Shown piece by piece: positions 31,687 to 40,643 of a stretch of DNA of 64,000 nt. Origin of the DNA: Rhodococcus rhodnii (GTDB taxonomy: Bacteria; Actinomycetota; Actinomycetes; Mycobacteriales; Pseudonocardiaceae); the NCBI GenBank assembly GCA_000720375.1, contig JOAA01000019.1:287435-351434 (forward strand), given 5' to 3'. Numbering within the stretch: the first letter of the stretch is position 1; the number at the start of each line of letters is the position of its first letter. The position numbers and the translations under genes were made by a program. Below the pieces are notes generated by a model, which was not told the origin of the DNA, made no database searches, and saw nothing but the letters and a program-made list of their open reading frames with translations.

Positions 31687-33534
31687 TTAGGGGTGCAGGT
31701 ACCGCAGTTGCTTTGCCTTCGCTTCGTCCAGCTCTTCGCGGGCGGCGGCGATTTCCGAGCGATGCGAGACCTGTGGCACGCCCACTTCCCACCACGCCCC
31801 GGCTTCGGTCCATGAACTCGGGTGCGTCTTGATCACCACAACCGCGGGTACGCCGGATTGCGCGTGTTCCCTTGCCTTTGTGTAAGCCGCACGGAGATCC
31901 GCGACAGAATCCGCCACGAGTACCGCGCAGCCCAGCCCGGCGGCGTGTGTCGCGAAGTCGACGCGGGGCGGCTCGGGCAGGCGGCTGCGGACGTCGGAGT
32001 ACATGTTGTTGAACCCGGCACCACCTTGGCCGCGCTGAAGTCGGTCAATGACGGCATATCCGTCGTTGTCGCACACGACCGCGACGAATCCGTGCCCTGC
32101 GAACGCCGCCGAGAAGAGCTCCGAGTTGAGCATCAGGTACGAGCCGTCACCGAGGAGCGTCGTCACGACCCCGGTCGGGCGGGCCATCGCCGCGCCCCAG
32201 GCGCCCGCGATCTCGTAACCCATGCATGAGAAGCCATATTCCACGTCCATTGTCGACTCACCGGTCGCTCGCCAGCCGCCGATCAACTCGCCGGGCAGCC
32301 CGCCGGACGCCGTCATCACGTAGTCGTCCGGGCCGGAGAGGTCGTTCACAACCCCGACGACCTCCGCATACGTCGGCAGCGAGCCACCAGCCGTCCGGAG
32401 ATCCGTGATGTGCGAGTCCCACTTCGCCAGCTCGGCCGACGCCCGCGAGGACCACTCCTGGGGCGCGTTCCAGTCGGTGAGCGGGAGTTCTTCGAGGCCT
32501 TCGCGTGCATCGGAGACCACCGCCACGGCCCCGTGTTTGACCGCGTCGAAGCGGGCCGCGTTAATCGTTACAAGCTTGACATCAGGCGAAAAAACGGACC
32601 ACGAGGCCGTCGTGAAGTCCTGGAGGCGCGTTCCTACGGCGATGACGACGTCCGCTTCAGCCGCTAGCGCGTTGGCCGATGCCGACCCCGTGATGCCCAG
32701 CGGACCCGCGTGCAGCGGATGTGAATGCGGCACGAGCGTCCGGCCAGCGGTCGTCTCGACAATGGGCACGTTGCGCCGCTCAGCGAACTCGATCGCGGTC
32801 TGCGCGGCGCCCGAATAGCGGACACCACCACCAAGCACGAGCAACGGCTTCTGCGAGGCGCGGATGACCTCAGCGGCCCGGCCGAGCGAACGCCGGTCGG
32901 GACGCGGGCGCAGCACGTGATGCACGACCGGCTCGAACAGCGACTCGGGGAAGTCGAACGCCTCGGCCTGAACGTCTTGCGGCAGAGCCAAAGTCACCGG
33001 CCCGCACTCGCCGGGATCGGTCAGCACGCGGGCAACCTGAGGCAAGGTCGCAATCAGCTGCTCGGGACGGGTGATCCGGTCGAAGTAGCGGCTGACCGGC
33101 CGGAAAGCGTCGTTCACGCTGACCGTCGCGTCACCGAACGGCTCGATCTGTTGCAGTACAGGGTCGGGCGCGCGGTTGGCGAACGTATCCCCTGGGAGCA
33201 AAAGCAATGGCAGGCGGTTGGCGTTCGCGACACCCGCGGCCGTGACCATGTTCAGCGCGCCAGGGCCGATCGACGACGTGGCAACGCCAACCTGGCGGCG
33301 ATGCGTGGCTTTCGCATAGCCGACGGCCGCGAGCGCCATGCCTTGCTCGGTATGCCCGCGCCATACCGGAATCTCGTCACGGTATTCCTCCAGCGCGGCG
33401 CCGAGGCTGAGTACGTTGCCGTGCCCGAAGATCGCGTAGACCGCCGGGAACAGCGGGGCTTCGGTGCCGTCGAGCAGCTCGGTCCGTTGTGCCACAAGCC
33501 AACGGACCAGGGCCTGTGCGGTGGTCAACCTCAT
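31687..33534 (-). CDS. iolD: THcHDO hydrolase (acylhydrolase) of inositol catabolism
   Basis: ThDP-dependent enzyme of 615 residues that opens the ring of 3D-(3,5/4)-trihydroxycyclohexane-1,2-dione to 5-deoxy-glucuronate. Acetolactate-synthase fold: N-terminal PYR domain with AIFGHGNVLSLG and the catalytic Glu in RGHTEQGMALAA; middle domain; C-terminal PP domain with GDGSYLMLNSELFSA and CDNDGYAVID. ATG at 33534 overlaps the iolB stop (ATGA); an upstream start at 33612 would overlap iolB further and has no support. Last gene of the leftward iol operon. Confidence 0.95.
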   Translation of the reverse strand: MRLTTAQALVRWLVAQRTELLDGTEAPLFPAVYAIFGHGNVLSLGAALEEYRDEIPVWRGHTEQGMALAAVGYAKATHRRQVGVATSSIGPGALNMVTAAGVANANRLPLLLLPGDTFANRAPDPVLQQIEPFGDATVSVNDAFRPVSRYFDRITRPEQLIATLPQVARVLTDPGECGPVTLALPQDVQAEAFDFPESLFEPVVHHVLRPRPDRRSLGRAAEVIRASQKPLLVLGGGVRYSGAAQTAIEFAERRNVPIVETTAGRTLVPHSHPLHAGPLGITGSASANALAAEADVVIAVGTRLQDFTTASWSVFSPDVKLVTINAARFDAVKHGAVAVVSDAREGLEELPLTDWNAPQEWSSRASAELAKWDSHITDLRTAGGSLPTYAEVVGVVNDLSGPDDYVMTASGGLPGELIGGWRATGESTMDVEYGFSCMGYEIAGAWGAAMARPTGVVTTLLGDGSYLMLNSELFSAAFAGHGFVAVVCDNDGYAVIDRLQRGQGGAGFNNMYSDVRSRLPEPPRVDFATHAAGLGCAVLVADSVADLRAAYTKAREHAQSGVPAVVVIKTHPSSWTEAGAWWEVGVPQVSHRSEIAAAREELDEAKAKQLRYLHP

Positions 33535-34421
33535 GACTGGACCCTCCCTTCGGCTGAGGTCACCGGGCAGCGTGGGTCGTCGATCTGCTTCTCCCAGGAC
33601 TGCCGCACCCACGTGTGGGAGGGGTCGTCACAGAAGGCCATCGACCGGTCGTCCGCAGGCCCGGCGAGGACGTTGAGGTAGTACATCGGGTAACCCGGCG
33701 CGGCCACGCATGGGCCGTGATATCCGCGTGGGATAAGGAAAACGTCACCGTCGCGGACGGTCACGTCCTCGTTGATCTCACCATCGGCGGTGTACGTCTT
33801 GTGGAAGCCGAACCCTTCGCGCGACGGCGTGATCCCGTCCTTGCCGGCGATCCGGAAGTAGTAGATCTCCTCGTTGACGACCTCGCACTCGCTGGCTTCG
33901 TCGTGCTTGTGCGGCGGGTACGAGGACCAGTTGCCGTCCGGGGTGATCAGCTCGCACGCGTTGAGTTTGTCCGCGTGATCCCAGACTCCCGGCACGCCGA
34001 AGTTGGTGACTTGCCTGGTCGCGTTGCCCGAACCACGCACTTCGACGGGGACGTCCTCGGCCGGGCCGTACTTGGGTGCCAGGCGCTTGGTGCAGCGCGC
34101 CATGGGAAGCGCGACCTCGACACCGTCCTTTGTCGACAAAGTGACATAGGCATCTCGCGGCACGTAAGCGAAGTCCGTGACTCTGGTGAAGACCGAGTCC
34201 CGGCCTTGCAGCTCGAACTTCTCGTCGTCCACCTCGACCGTGAGTCCTCCGGCCAGCGGCAGGATGAACGCCTCGAACTCGCCGGTCGACACGGTTCTGG
34301 TGGCGCCACGGGGAATCCGGATCACCCGCAGCCCGGTGTACGTCCAGCCCGCTTGTCCGGGAGTCAGCCGGATCGGATCGCGATCGTCGGACAGAGTCCC
34401 GTGTGGACGGTGCAAGCTCAT
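33531..34421 (-). CDS. iolB: 5-deoxy-glucuronate isomerase
   Basis: Converts 5-deoxy-glucuronate to 2-deoxy-5-keto-gluconate. 296 residues, bicupin fold, with family segments YPPHKHDEA (metal-binding histidines), EEIYYFR, and LIPRGYHGPCVAAPGYPMYYLN. Length is typical. Its ends overlap iolD and the aldolase gene by four bases each, showing tight operon packing. Confidence 0.95.
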   Translation of the reverse strand: MSLHRPHGTLSDDRDPIRLTPGQAGWTYTGLRVIRIPRGATRTVSTGEFEAFILPLAGGLTVEVDDEKFELQGRDSVFTRVTDFAYVPRDAYVTLSTKDGVEVALPMARCTKRLAPKYGPAEDVPVEVRGSGNATRQVTNFGVPGVWDHADKLNACELITPDGNWSSYPPHKHDEASECEVVNEEIYYFRIAGKDGITPSREGFGFHKTYTADGEINEDVTVRDGDVFLIPRGYHGPCVAAPGYPMYYLNVLAGPADDRSMAFCDDPSHTWVRQSWEKQIDDPRCPVTSAEGRVQS

Positions 34422-35314
34422 GCCTTCACTCCCTCGTGCAGGACCTTGGCAGCGGCTTCGACAGCGCCTGCGACATCACCGTCAGGCGGGTAGAGCAACG
34501 CGCGGCCTACGACCAGGCCGCGGACAACCGGGTGCCTGAGGGATCGTCCCCAGGACGCGATGTCGTCCTCCACGCTCGGCCCGGGCACACCGCCCAGCAC
34601 GACCGTCGGGAGGGTCGTGGCGTCCAGAACGAAGTCGGGCTCTTCGGGCGCCGGCAGCTTCAGCCAGGTGTACGCCGAGGTCTCGCCCAGCGAGGAGGCC
34701 ACGGTCGTGGCCCTGGCCAGCGAAGGGCCGTCCTTGAGCAGCTGGAGCTTGTCGCCGACCCGGCGATACGGCAGCGGCTCGACCATCGCCATCAGGCCTT
34801 TCGCCGCGAGCGCGGTGACCGCGTCGGCGCAGGCCTGCAGCGTCGGTACCGTGCCGGCGTCGTTGTCCACGATCCGCAGCAGCATCTTGCCGCCGTCCAG
34901 GCCCAGGTCAGCGATGGCGGACGCGGTGTACGCGGTGAACCGGTCGTCGATCTCCCACTCGGCCCCGGCCAGGCCACCCCGATTCATCGAACCGATGACG
35001 ATCTTGTTCTGCAAGGCGCCGAGCAGCAGGAGCTCCTCGACGATGTCCGGGGTGCCGAGCACGCCGTCGACCGCGGGGTTCTCCAGCGCGATGAGCAGGC
35101 GTTCCAGCAGCGAGCGACGGTTGACCATGGCGTTCGGGTCGCCGGGGATGCCCATCGCGCCGCGAGCCGTGTGGTCGGCCGCGACGAGGAACATCGTGCC
35201 GCTGTCTGTCAACAAAGATGCACGCCGCGCACGAGTTGTATACAGCTTATGCACAGCCTGTGGATCAGTCGCACGGGTGTGCAGGAGATCTGCCCACTCT
35301 CTGTCACTGATCAC
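34418..35314 (-). CDS. Cgl0158-type TIM-barrel aldolase, probable DKGP aldolase
   Basis: Class I aldolase-like (beta/alpha)8 barrel of 298 residues of the type found in actinobacterial iol clusters (Corynebacterium Cgl0158 family). Conserved parts: MFLVAADHTARGAMG, GVLGTPDIVEELLLLGAL, IGSMNRGGLAGAEWEIDDRF and WLKLPAP with a candidate Schiff-base lysine. The pathway needs an aldolase that splits 2-deoxy-5-keto-gluconate 6-phosphate, and the classical IolJ is absent here, so this gene is the best candidate. It overlaps iolC by 11 bases and iolB by 4. Pathway role is inferred from context. Confidence 0.78.
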   Translation of the reverse strand: MISDREWADLLHTRATDPQAVHKLYTTRARRASLLTDSGTMFLVAADHTARGAMGIPGDPNAMVNRRSLLERLLIALENPAVDGVLGTPDIVEELLLLGALQNKIVIGSMNRGGLAGAEWEIDDRFTAYTASAIADLGLDGGKMLLRIVDNDAGTVPTLQACADAVTALAAKGLMAMVEPLPYRRVGDKLQLLKDGPSLARATTVASSLGETSAYTWLKLPAPEEPDFVLDATTLPTVVLGGVPGPSVEDDIASWGRSLRHPVVRGLVVGRALLYPPDGDVAGAVEAAAKVLHEGVKA

Positions 35315-36242
35315 GCAGCCGCTCCTCGATCTCGGTGCTTACCGGCATGGCGTCGGCACAGGCCAGCCGACCTGCGACGATGGCGCCCGCGACGTTGGCG
35401 TACTCGGCGATGCGGACCGGCTCCCAGTTGTTGAGCAGACCGTGGATCAAGGCGCCGCCGAACGCGTCACCAGCGCCGAGCCCGCACACGACCTGGATCG
35501 GGTGCGGCGGCACAGTCCACGAGCCCGCCGCGGTCGCGACCAGAACGCCGTCCGCGCCTTTCTTGATCATCACCAACGAGACACCCCGGTCGAGGATCCG
35601 GCGCGCGGCCTCGTCCGGATCGGATGTGCCGACCGCGACCTCGGCCTCGGTCCGGTTGCCGACCGCGACCGTGACGTGGTCGAGCATCCACGAGATCTGC
35701 TCGCGCGCGGCGTCCACATCGGACCAGAACATCGGCCGGTAGTCCATGTCCAGCACGGTGTGCTCCCGGCGGCCCCTCGTCTCCAGGATCTTGCGCTGGG
35801 TGCCGCGGGCCGGTTCGGTGCTCACGCCCGTTCCGGTCACCCACAGCACAGGAACTTCCGACACGACGTCCCACGGCACATCCTCGGCGGTGAGGGTGAG
35901 ATCGGGCGCGGTCGGCAAGCGGTAGAACAGAAGCGGCGGGTCCTCGGGCGGGTCCAGCGCACAGAACACCACGGGCGTCAGCAGATCCGGCGACGTACTG
36001 ACGTACGACGGCGAAACCCCGAACTCTGTCAACGCATCGCGGACGTAGTCGCCGAACCCGTCCGGACCCACCTTGGTGAGAACTGCGGTCTTGCGGCCGA
36101 GCCGCGCGGCGGCGACCGCGACGTTGGTCGCGGTGCCGCCGAGCGACTTGGCGAAGGTCTGCACCTTGGCCAGCGGAACACCGCTCTGCTCGGGGTAGAG
36201 GTCCACCCCGACCCGGCCAATCGTCAGAGCCTCCAATGTCAT
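35304..36242 (-). CDS. iolC: 5-dehydro-2-deoxygluconokinase
   Basis: PfkB-family sugar kinase of 312 residues that phosphorylates 2-deoxy-5-keto-gluconate. Signatures: [15 protein letters not shown] near the N-terminus and the C-terminal PfkB motif [20 protein letters not shown] with catalytic Asp. [12 protein letters not shown] at the opening is typical of IolC. ATG overlaps the ABC ATPase stop. It sits between the transporter genes and the aldolase. Confidence 0.93.
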   Translation of the reverse strand: MTLEALTIGRVGVDLYPEQSGVPLAKVQTFAKSLGGTATNVAVAAARLGRKTAVLTKVGPDGFGDYVRDALTEFGVSPSYVSTSPDLLTPVVFCALDPPEDPPLLFYRLPTAPDLTLTAEDVPWDVVSEVPVLWVTGTGVSTEPARGTQRKILETRGRREHTVLDMDYRPMFWSDVDAAREQISWMLDHVTVAVGNRTEAEVAVGTSDPDEAARRILDRGVSLVMIKKGADGVLVATAAGSWTVPPHPIQVVCGLGAGDAFGGALIHGLLNNWEPVRIAEYANVAGAIVAGRLACADAMPVSTEIEERLRDQ

Positions 36243-37018
36243 TTCTGTACCGTCCTGAGTTCGTGCTCCAGGGCCTCGAGTTCGGCCCCGCCGGCCATCT
36301 GCCGGGTGAGCTCCTCAATGGTGATGTCGCCCTTGTCGAACGACCCGAGGCTCCGGCCGCGCTTGAGCAGCAGGAACCGGTCGCCGACCGGATAGGCGTG
36401 ATGCGGGTTGTGCGTGATCAGCACGACCCCAAGCCCACGGTCACGGGCTTGGGCGACGTACCTGAGCACGACCCCAGCTTGCTTCACACCAAGGGCTGCG
36501 GTGGGCTCGTCCAGAATGAGCACCTTCGCTCCAAAGTGGACAGCACGCGCGATCGCCACGCATTGCCGTTCACCACCGGACAACGTGCCCACGGGCTGCT
36601 CGACGTCACGCAGGTCGATGCCCATCTCGGCCAACGCGGTCTTGGTGGTGTCGCGGCCCTTCTTGCGATCAAGCCGCCGGAACGGACCCCAGCCCACCGT
36701 GGGCTCGGACCCCAGGTAGAAGTTCCGCCACACGCTCATCAGCGGAACCACGGCCAGGTCCTGGTACACGGTCGCGATGCCCCGGTCGAGCGATTCCCGT
36801 GGTGAGGAGAACCGGACCTCCTCGCCCTCGACCAGGAACTGGCCTTTGTCGTGCTGGTGCACCCCGGCCAGGATCTTGATCAGCGTGGACTTCCCGGCAC
36901 CGTTGTCGCCGAGGACGCACGTAACCTCACCGGCATTGACCACAGTGGACACGTCGGCCAACGCGATGACGCTGCCGTAGGTCTTGCCGACTTCTCGGAC
37001 CTCAATGAGCGGACTCAT
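36239..37018 (-). CDS. Sugar ABC transporter ATP-binding protein (probable inositol)
   Basis: Single-domain ATPase of 259 residues. Walker [11 protein letters not shown]-loop in YQDLAVV, signature LSGGE, Walker [12 protein letters not shown]-loop LITHNPHH. It belongs to the short, one-domain group of CUT2-type transporters rather than the double-domain RbsA form. Overlaps the permease and iolC by four bases each. Drives uptake of the substrate bound by the lipoprotein gene upstream in the operon. Confidence 0.92.
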   Translation of the reverse strand: MSPLIEVREVGKTYGSVIALADVSTVVNAGEVTCVLGDNGAGKSTLIKILAGVHQHDKGQFLVEGEEVRFSSPRESLDRGIATVYQDLAVVPLMSVWRNFYLGSEPTVGWGPFRRLDRKKGRDTTKTALAEMGIDLRDVEQPVGTLSGGERQCVAIARAVHFGAKVLILDEPTAALGVKQAGVVLRYVAQARDRGLGVVLITHNPHHAYPVGDRFLLLKRGRSLGSFDKGDITIEELTRQMAGGAELEALEHELRTVQK

Positions 37019-38058
37019 CGGCGCACCCTTTCCGCCCGGCGCCGGAAGGTGTTGTTCACCAAGACGGCGGCCAGCAGCATGATGCCGAGGAACAACATGA
37101 ACCAGTCACTGTTCCACTGCGCGTAGACGATTCCCTGGCGTGCCATACCGAAGATGAGCGCACCGATCGCCGCACCGACCGCGGACCCGAAACCACCGGT
37201 CAGCAGGCACCCGCCGATCACCGCGGCGATGATGTACTGGAACTCAAGGCCAATGCCCTGGTTGGCCTGCACGCTGGCGTTGCGCAGGATGTTGATCGAC
37301 CCGACGATCCACGCGGCGAACGCGGTCGTCATGAACAGCATGATCTTCGTCCGGACAACCGGGACACCGACAGCGCGGGAACTGAGGGACGAGCCGCCGA
37401 CCGCGAAGGTCCAGTTGCCGAACCTGGTGCGAACCAGGACCCACGCGGCGACTGCGGCGAACAGCACCCACCAGAGGATGGAGACCTGGAAGTCCGTGCC
37501 ACCGATGTTGATGGTGGACGCGAAGAGCATTCCGGCGGACTCGTAGCCATTGGTGGACCGCATTCCGGAAACCTGCACGGTTCCGGTGATGAGCCTGGTG
37601 ACACCAAGGTTGAGTCCTTGCAGGGCAAGGAAAGTACCGAGGGTCACGATGAAGCTCGGCAGTCCGGTCCGCATCACCAGCCAGCCGTTGAGCGCCCCGA
37701 CACCGAGCGCGAAGATCAACGACAGGATGAGCGCGAACCACACGTTCAACCCGAGCTGCGTCGCGAGGATCGCGGTGACGAGCGCGGTCGACGCGGTCAT
37801 CACACCTGCGGAGAGGTCGAACTCGCCGCCGATCATCAGCATCGCGACCGCGACCGCCATGATGCCCAGCGTTGAGGCGTCATCCAGCCAGTTCGCCACG
37901 CCGAGCGGGCTGAGGAACTGGCCGGTGACGACCGAGAAGAAGATGAAGACGAGCAGTGCCCCGAGCAGAGCGCCGATCTCCGGCCGGACCACAAGCCGGT
38001 CCCAGAGCCGGGGCTTCACCAGGCGCTCGTCGGGCTGCGCTTGCACCGCGACACTCAT
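37015..38058 (-). CDS. Sugar ABC transporter permease (probable inositol)
   Basis: CUT2-family (RbsC-like) permease of 347 residues with about ten membrane helices. Typical segments: [40 protein letters not shown]-type loop [20 protein letters not shown] (20 residues) and [21 protein letters not shown] at 38058. Homodimer pairing with the single-domain ATPase is expected. It is separated from the binding-protein gene by a 685-base stretch holding a 15-bp-period repeat, an unusually long gap in this operon. Confidence 0.92.
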   Translation of the reverse strand: MSVAVQAQPDERLVKPRLWDRLVVRPEIGALLGALLVFIFFSVVTGQFLSPLGVANWLDDASTLGIMAVAVAMLMIGGEFDLSAGVMTASTALVTAILATQLGLNVWFALILSLIFALGVGALNGWLVMRTGLPSFIVTLGTFLALQGLNLGVTRLITGTVQVSGMRSTNGYESAGMLFASTINIGGTDFQVSILWWVLFAAVAAWVLVRTRFGNWTFAVGGSSLSSRAVGVPVVRTKIMLFMTTAFAAWIVGSINILRNASVQANQGIGLEFQYIIAAVIGGCLLTGGFGSAVGAAIGALIFGMARQGIVYAQWNSDWFMLFLGIMLLAAVLVNNTFRRRAERVRR

Positions 38059-38270
38059 GGGTCACCGACCCCTTTCCCAGTGACCGGCGGGCGTGCTCGC
38101 CCAGCCTGAATCGCGCCGCGACACTCGTGCCGTGGGCTCGTCCGATGGCAGCAACGACATGCGTCCCGAGCCAACGGTCCGTTCACAAATCCAGTTGTCC
38201 ACAACCCGCGAGTAACCCCTTTGACCAGCCCATATACCCGATAGGCTGGAGCAGGGCCGTCCCCCAGGGA

Positions 38271-38642
38271 GTGGCGGGGGATGCCCTGGTGGGGGATGTC
38301 GTGTCGCGGAATGTTTTGGCTGGAGATGTCGGGAATGCCGCGACGCAGGACGTTCTGGCCGGAAATGCCCTGACGCCGGATGCCGCGACGCAGGACGTTC
38401 TGGCCGGGAATGCCCTGACGCCGGATGCTGCGACGCAGGACGTTCTGGCCGGGGATGTCCTGGCGCATGGTCCGGCCGGAGATGCCTTGGCGCCGCGTGT
38501 TCTCGCGAGGAATGCCGTGGCTGGGAATGCCGCGACGCAGAACGTTTTGGCCGGGAATGCTCTGGCGGGCGAAGCCGCGGCGCCGGATGGTCTGGGGGAT
38601 GACCTGACACCTCACGCCCTCGCCGGAGATGCCCTGGCGCGG
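38271..38642. repeat. 15-bp-period tandem repeat locus between transporter genes
   Basis: About 24 imperfect units of mostly 15 bases (types GGGAATGCCCTGACG, CCGGATGCCGCGACG, CAGGACGTTCTGGCC). Three consecutive 45-base triplets start at 38337, 38382 and 38427, and a diverged copy at 38529. Irregular units are 9 or 12 bases, so all length changes keep the reading frame. The plus strand encodes a five-residue periodic sequence (AGNAL-TPDAA-TQDVL) ending at TAA 38646-38648. On the minus strand one frame runs from GTG 38747, overlapping the binding-protein stop, to TGA 38055, overlapping the permease ATG, and reads GIPGQNVLRRGIR-like repeats. Which strand, if any, is translated cannot be decided. 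Confidence 0.8.
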
Positions 38643-38690
38643 AGCTAATTGCGTGCGGACAGCAGCGCTGACACCGCGATCGAGCCGGGC

Positions 38691-38718
38691 CCGGCGAGCG
38701 GCCTCAGCCACTCGCCGG
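38691..38718. other. Stable hairpin just after the binding-protein gene
   Basis: CCGGCGAG (38691-38698) pairs with CTCGCCGG (38711-38718); one mismatch, then GGC/GCC and a 4-base CTCA loop. On the minus strand it lies 26 bases past the binding-protein stop. Such hairpins often protect binding-protein mRNA and reduce read-through into permease genes. Confidence 0.55.
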
Positions 38719-38743
38719 TCTGGTCGTGTTCGCACCGCGACCG

Positions 38744-39754
38744 TCACCGCGTGCCCTTCTCGGTGAACGGCGCGATCGTGTCCACATTGGACTTGTCAAC
38801 GAACCCGGGACCGGTCAGCACGGGCCGGCCGCCGCCGACGGTGTTGGCGTTTTCCTTGTACAGCTTGAGGAACACGATTGGCAGGTAGCCCTGCTCGTAC
38901 TGCTGCTGGTCCACCGCGAACAACACATCGCCGGACTTGATCGCGTTGACGACGTCGGTGTTCAGGTCGAACGTGGCCACTTGGGCCTTCGAGCCCGCGC
39001 CCTTGATCGCTGTCACGGCACCGGCCGCGACCTGCGAGTTCAGCGCCAGCACCGCGTCGACTGCCGGGTCGGCCTGCACTGCGCCCTTGATCCGGGACTG
39101 CGCGTCGGTCGGGTTGTTGATGTCCACCTGCAGCGTTGTGACGTTGCCGAACGCGCTCTTGGCGCCGTCGCACCGCTGGTTCTGGCCGATGTTGCCTGCC
39201 TCGTGGATGACGCACAGCATCTTGGTCTTGCCCGCGTCCTTCAGGCGTTTGCCCGCGCCTTCTCCCGCGATCGTCTCGCTCTGGCCGACGTGCGTGATCG
39301 CGCCGAACTCCGCGCTCTTCGACTCGCCGGAGTTGATCGTGACCACCGGGATTCCGGCCTTCACCGCGTTCTCGATCGAGGTACGCAACGCGTCCGGGTT
39401 GGCCATCGAGACCACCAGGCCGTCGACCTTCTGGGCGATCGCGTTGTCGATCAGTTTTGCCTGCGCACCTGGGTCACCGTCGGACTTGTAGTCCACCTGC
39501 GCGCCGAGTTGCCTGCCTGCGGCCTCGGCACCGTTCTTCACCACGTTCCAGAAGGCGTCGCCTGCGCTGCCATGCGTGACGACGGCGACCCGCAGGCTTC
39601 CGCCGCTTCCACCTGGAGTCGGCGCGGTGCCGCCACCGGCGTTGCTGGGCTGGTCACCTTGCGGACCGCTGCACGCGGCCAATACCAACGCTCCGGCGGC
39701 CACAGAAGCGATCTTGGCCGCGAATTTGAACTTCACGAAGCGATCGGACGTCAT
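38744..39754 (-). CDS. Sugar-binding lipoprotein (probable inositol)
   Basis: Periplasmic-binding-protein-like lipoprotein of 336 residues, RbsB/type I fold (Peripla_BP_4). Signal with lipobox LAAC; body with LRVAVVTHGSAGDAFWNVVKNG cut as VAVVTHGSAGDAFW, KVDGLVVSMANPDAL, IPVVTINSGE and VLALNSQVAAG. It follows iolE by 28 bases and precedes the permease after a long repeat-containing gap. Embedding in the iol operon makes myo-inositol or a related cyclitol the likely ligand. Confidence 0.9.
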   Translation of the reverse strand: MTSDRFVKFKFAAKIASVAAGALVLAACSGPQGDQPSNAGGGTAPTPGGSGGSLRVAVVTHGSAGDAFWNVVKNGAEAAGRQLGAQVDYKSDGDPGAQAKLIDNAIAQKVDGLVVSMANPDALRTSIENAVKAGIPVVTINSGESKSAEFGAITHVGQSETIAGEGAGKRLKDAGKTKMLCVIHEAGNIGQNQRCDGAKSAFGNVTTLQVDINNPTDAQSRIKGAVQADPAVDAVLALNSQVAAGAVTAIKGAGSKAQVATFDLNTDVVNAIKSGDVLFAVDQQQYEQGYLPIVFLKLYKENANTVGGGRPVLTGPGFVDKSNVDTIAPFTEKGTR

Positions 39755-39782
39755 CGTCTCTCCTCGCTGGGCGGGACTTTCT

Positions 39783-40643
39783 CTAAAGGCCGCCGATTAT
39801 CTGGTTGAGGTGTCGCAGGCTGCTAGCGGTGTCCAGTTTGGGTGTGTCGACAGGACTCTGCTCGCTGAGGGCGGTGTCCTGTTCCAGGACGTACCAGCCG
39901 TCGTAACCCGCTTGGTGGACAAAGCGAACGACCGCTTCGATGTCCACGTCCCCCTGCCCGAGCGGCACGTACATGCCTTGCCCGACCGCTTCGGTGTAGC
40001 CGAGCTCACCCGCGCGGACCTTGTCCGCCAGGTCTGCCCGGACGTCTTTGAGATGCAGGTGCCCGATCCGCTGCGGGTAACGCTCCGCCAGCGCCACCGG
40101 GTCGGTGCCGCCGATCATCAGGTGCCCGGTGTCCAGGCACAACGGCAGATCCGAGTCCCGGATGAACCTCTCGACCTCGGCCTCGGTCTCCACGTGTGTG
40201 CCCACATGCGGGTGCAGCACGGTCTGCAGGCCGTGTTCGGCCGCGATGTCCCGGATCTTCGCCGCGGTGCTGATCAGCGTGTTCCATTGCTCGTCGGTGA
40301 GCGCGGGCCGGTCGTCGTAGCCGTCGAGGCCCGTCGCCGCGGCCAGCACGAGCACCTCGGCATCGCAGGCTGCCAGGAGTTTCGCGGTCCGCTCGGCTTC
40401 GGCGATGCTTGATTCCTCGTGCAGCGGGACTGCCAGGAAGCCGCCGACCAAAGTCAGGTTGTACGTGGTCAGCAACCCGCGGAGCTTGGTCGGGTCCGTC
40501 GGTAGGTACTCCGGCGGGCCGAGTTCGGTCGCGGTCAGGCCTAGGTCGGCCATCTCGCTCAGCACCGTGTCGCGGTCGAGCATCGTGCCCCAGCCCGGGA
40601 CTTCGCAGACGCCCCAAGAGATCGGCGCTCCAGCGAGCTTCAC
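39783..40643 (-). CDS. iolE: Inosose dehydratase-type TIM barrel
   Basis: Sugar-phosphate isomerase/epimerase-fold (AP endonuclease 2) protein of 286 residues. APISWGVCEVPGWG at the start is the IolE signature; metal ligands are likely in QTVLHPHVGTHVE (cut: HPHVGTHVE), CLDTGHLMIGG and HLHLKDV. IolE dehydrates 2-keto-myo-inositol. IolH, a paralog of unknown role, is the alternative; IolE is preferred because the pathway needs it and no other candidate is present. Overlaps iolG by four bases. Confidence 0.85.
   Translation of the reverse strand: MKLAGAPISWGVCEVPGWGTMLDRDTVLSEMADLGLTATELGPPEYLPTDPTKLRGLLTTYNLTLVGGFLAVPLHEESSIAEAERTAKLLAACDAEVLVLAAATGLDGYDDRPALTDEQWNTLISTAAKIRDIAAEHGLQTVLHPHVGTHVETEAEVERFIRDSDLPLCLDTGHLMIGGTDPVALAERYPQRIGHLHLKDVRADLADKVRAGELGYTEAVGQGMYVPLGQGDVDIEAVVRFVHQAGYDGWYVLEQDTALSEQSPVDTPKLDTASSLRHLNQIIGGL

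Noticed and set aside
38266..38650. CRISPR array
   Set aside because: Unit length is 15 bases with no spacers; the units are diverged tandem repeats, not conserved repeats separated by unique spacers.
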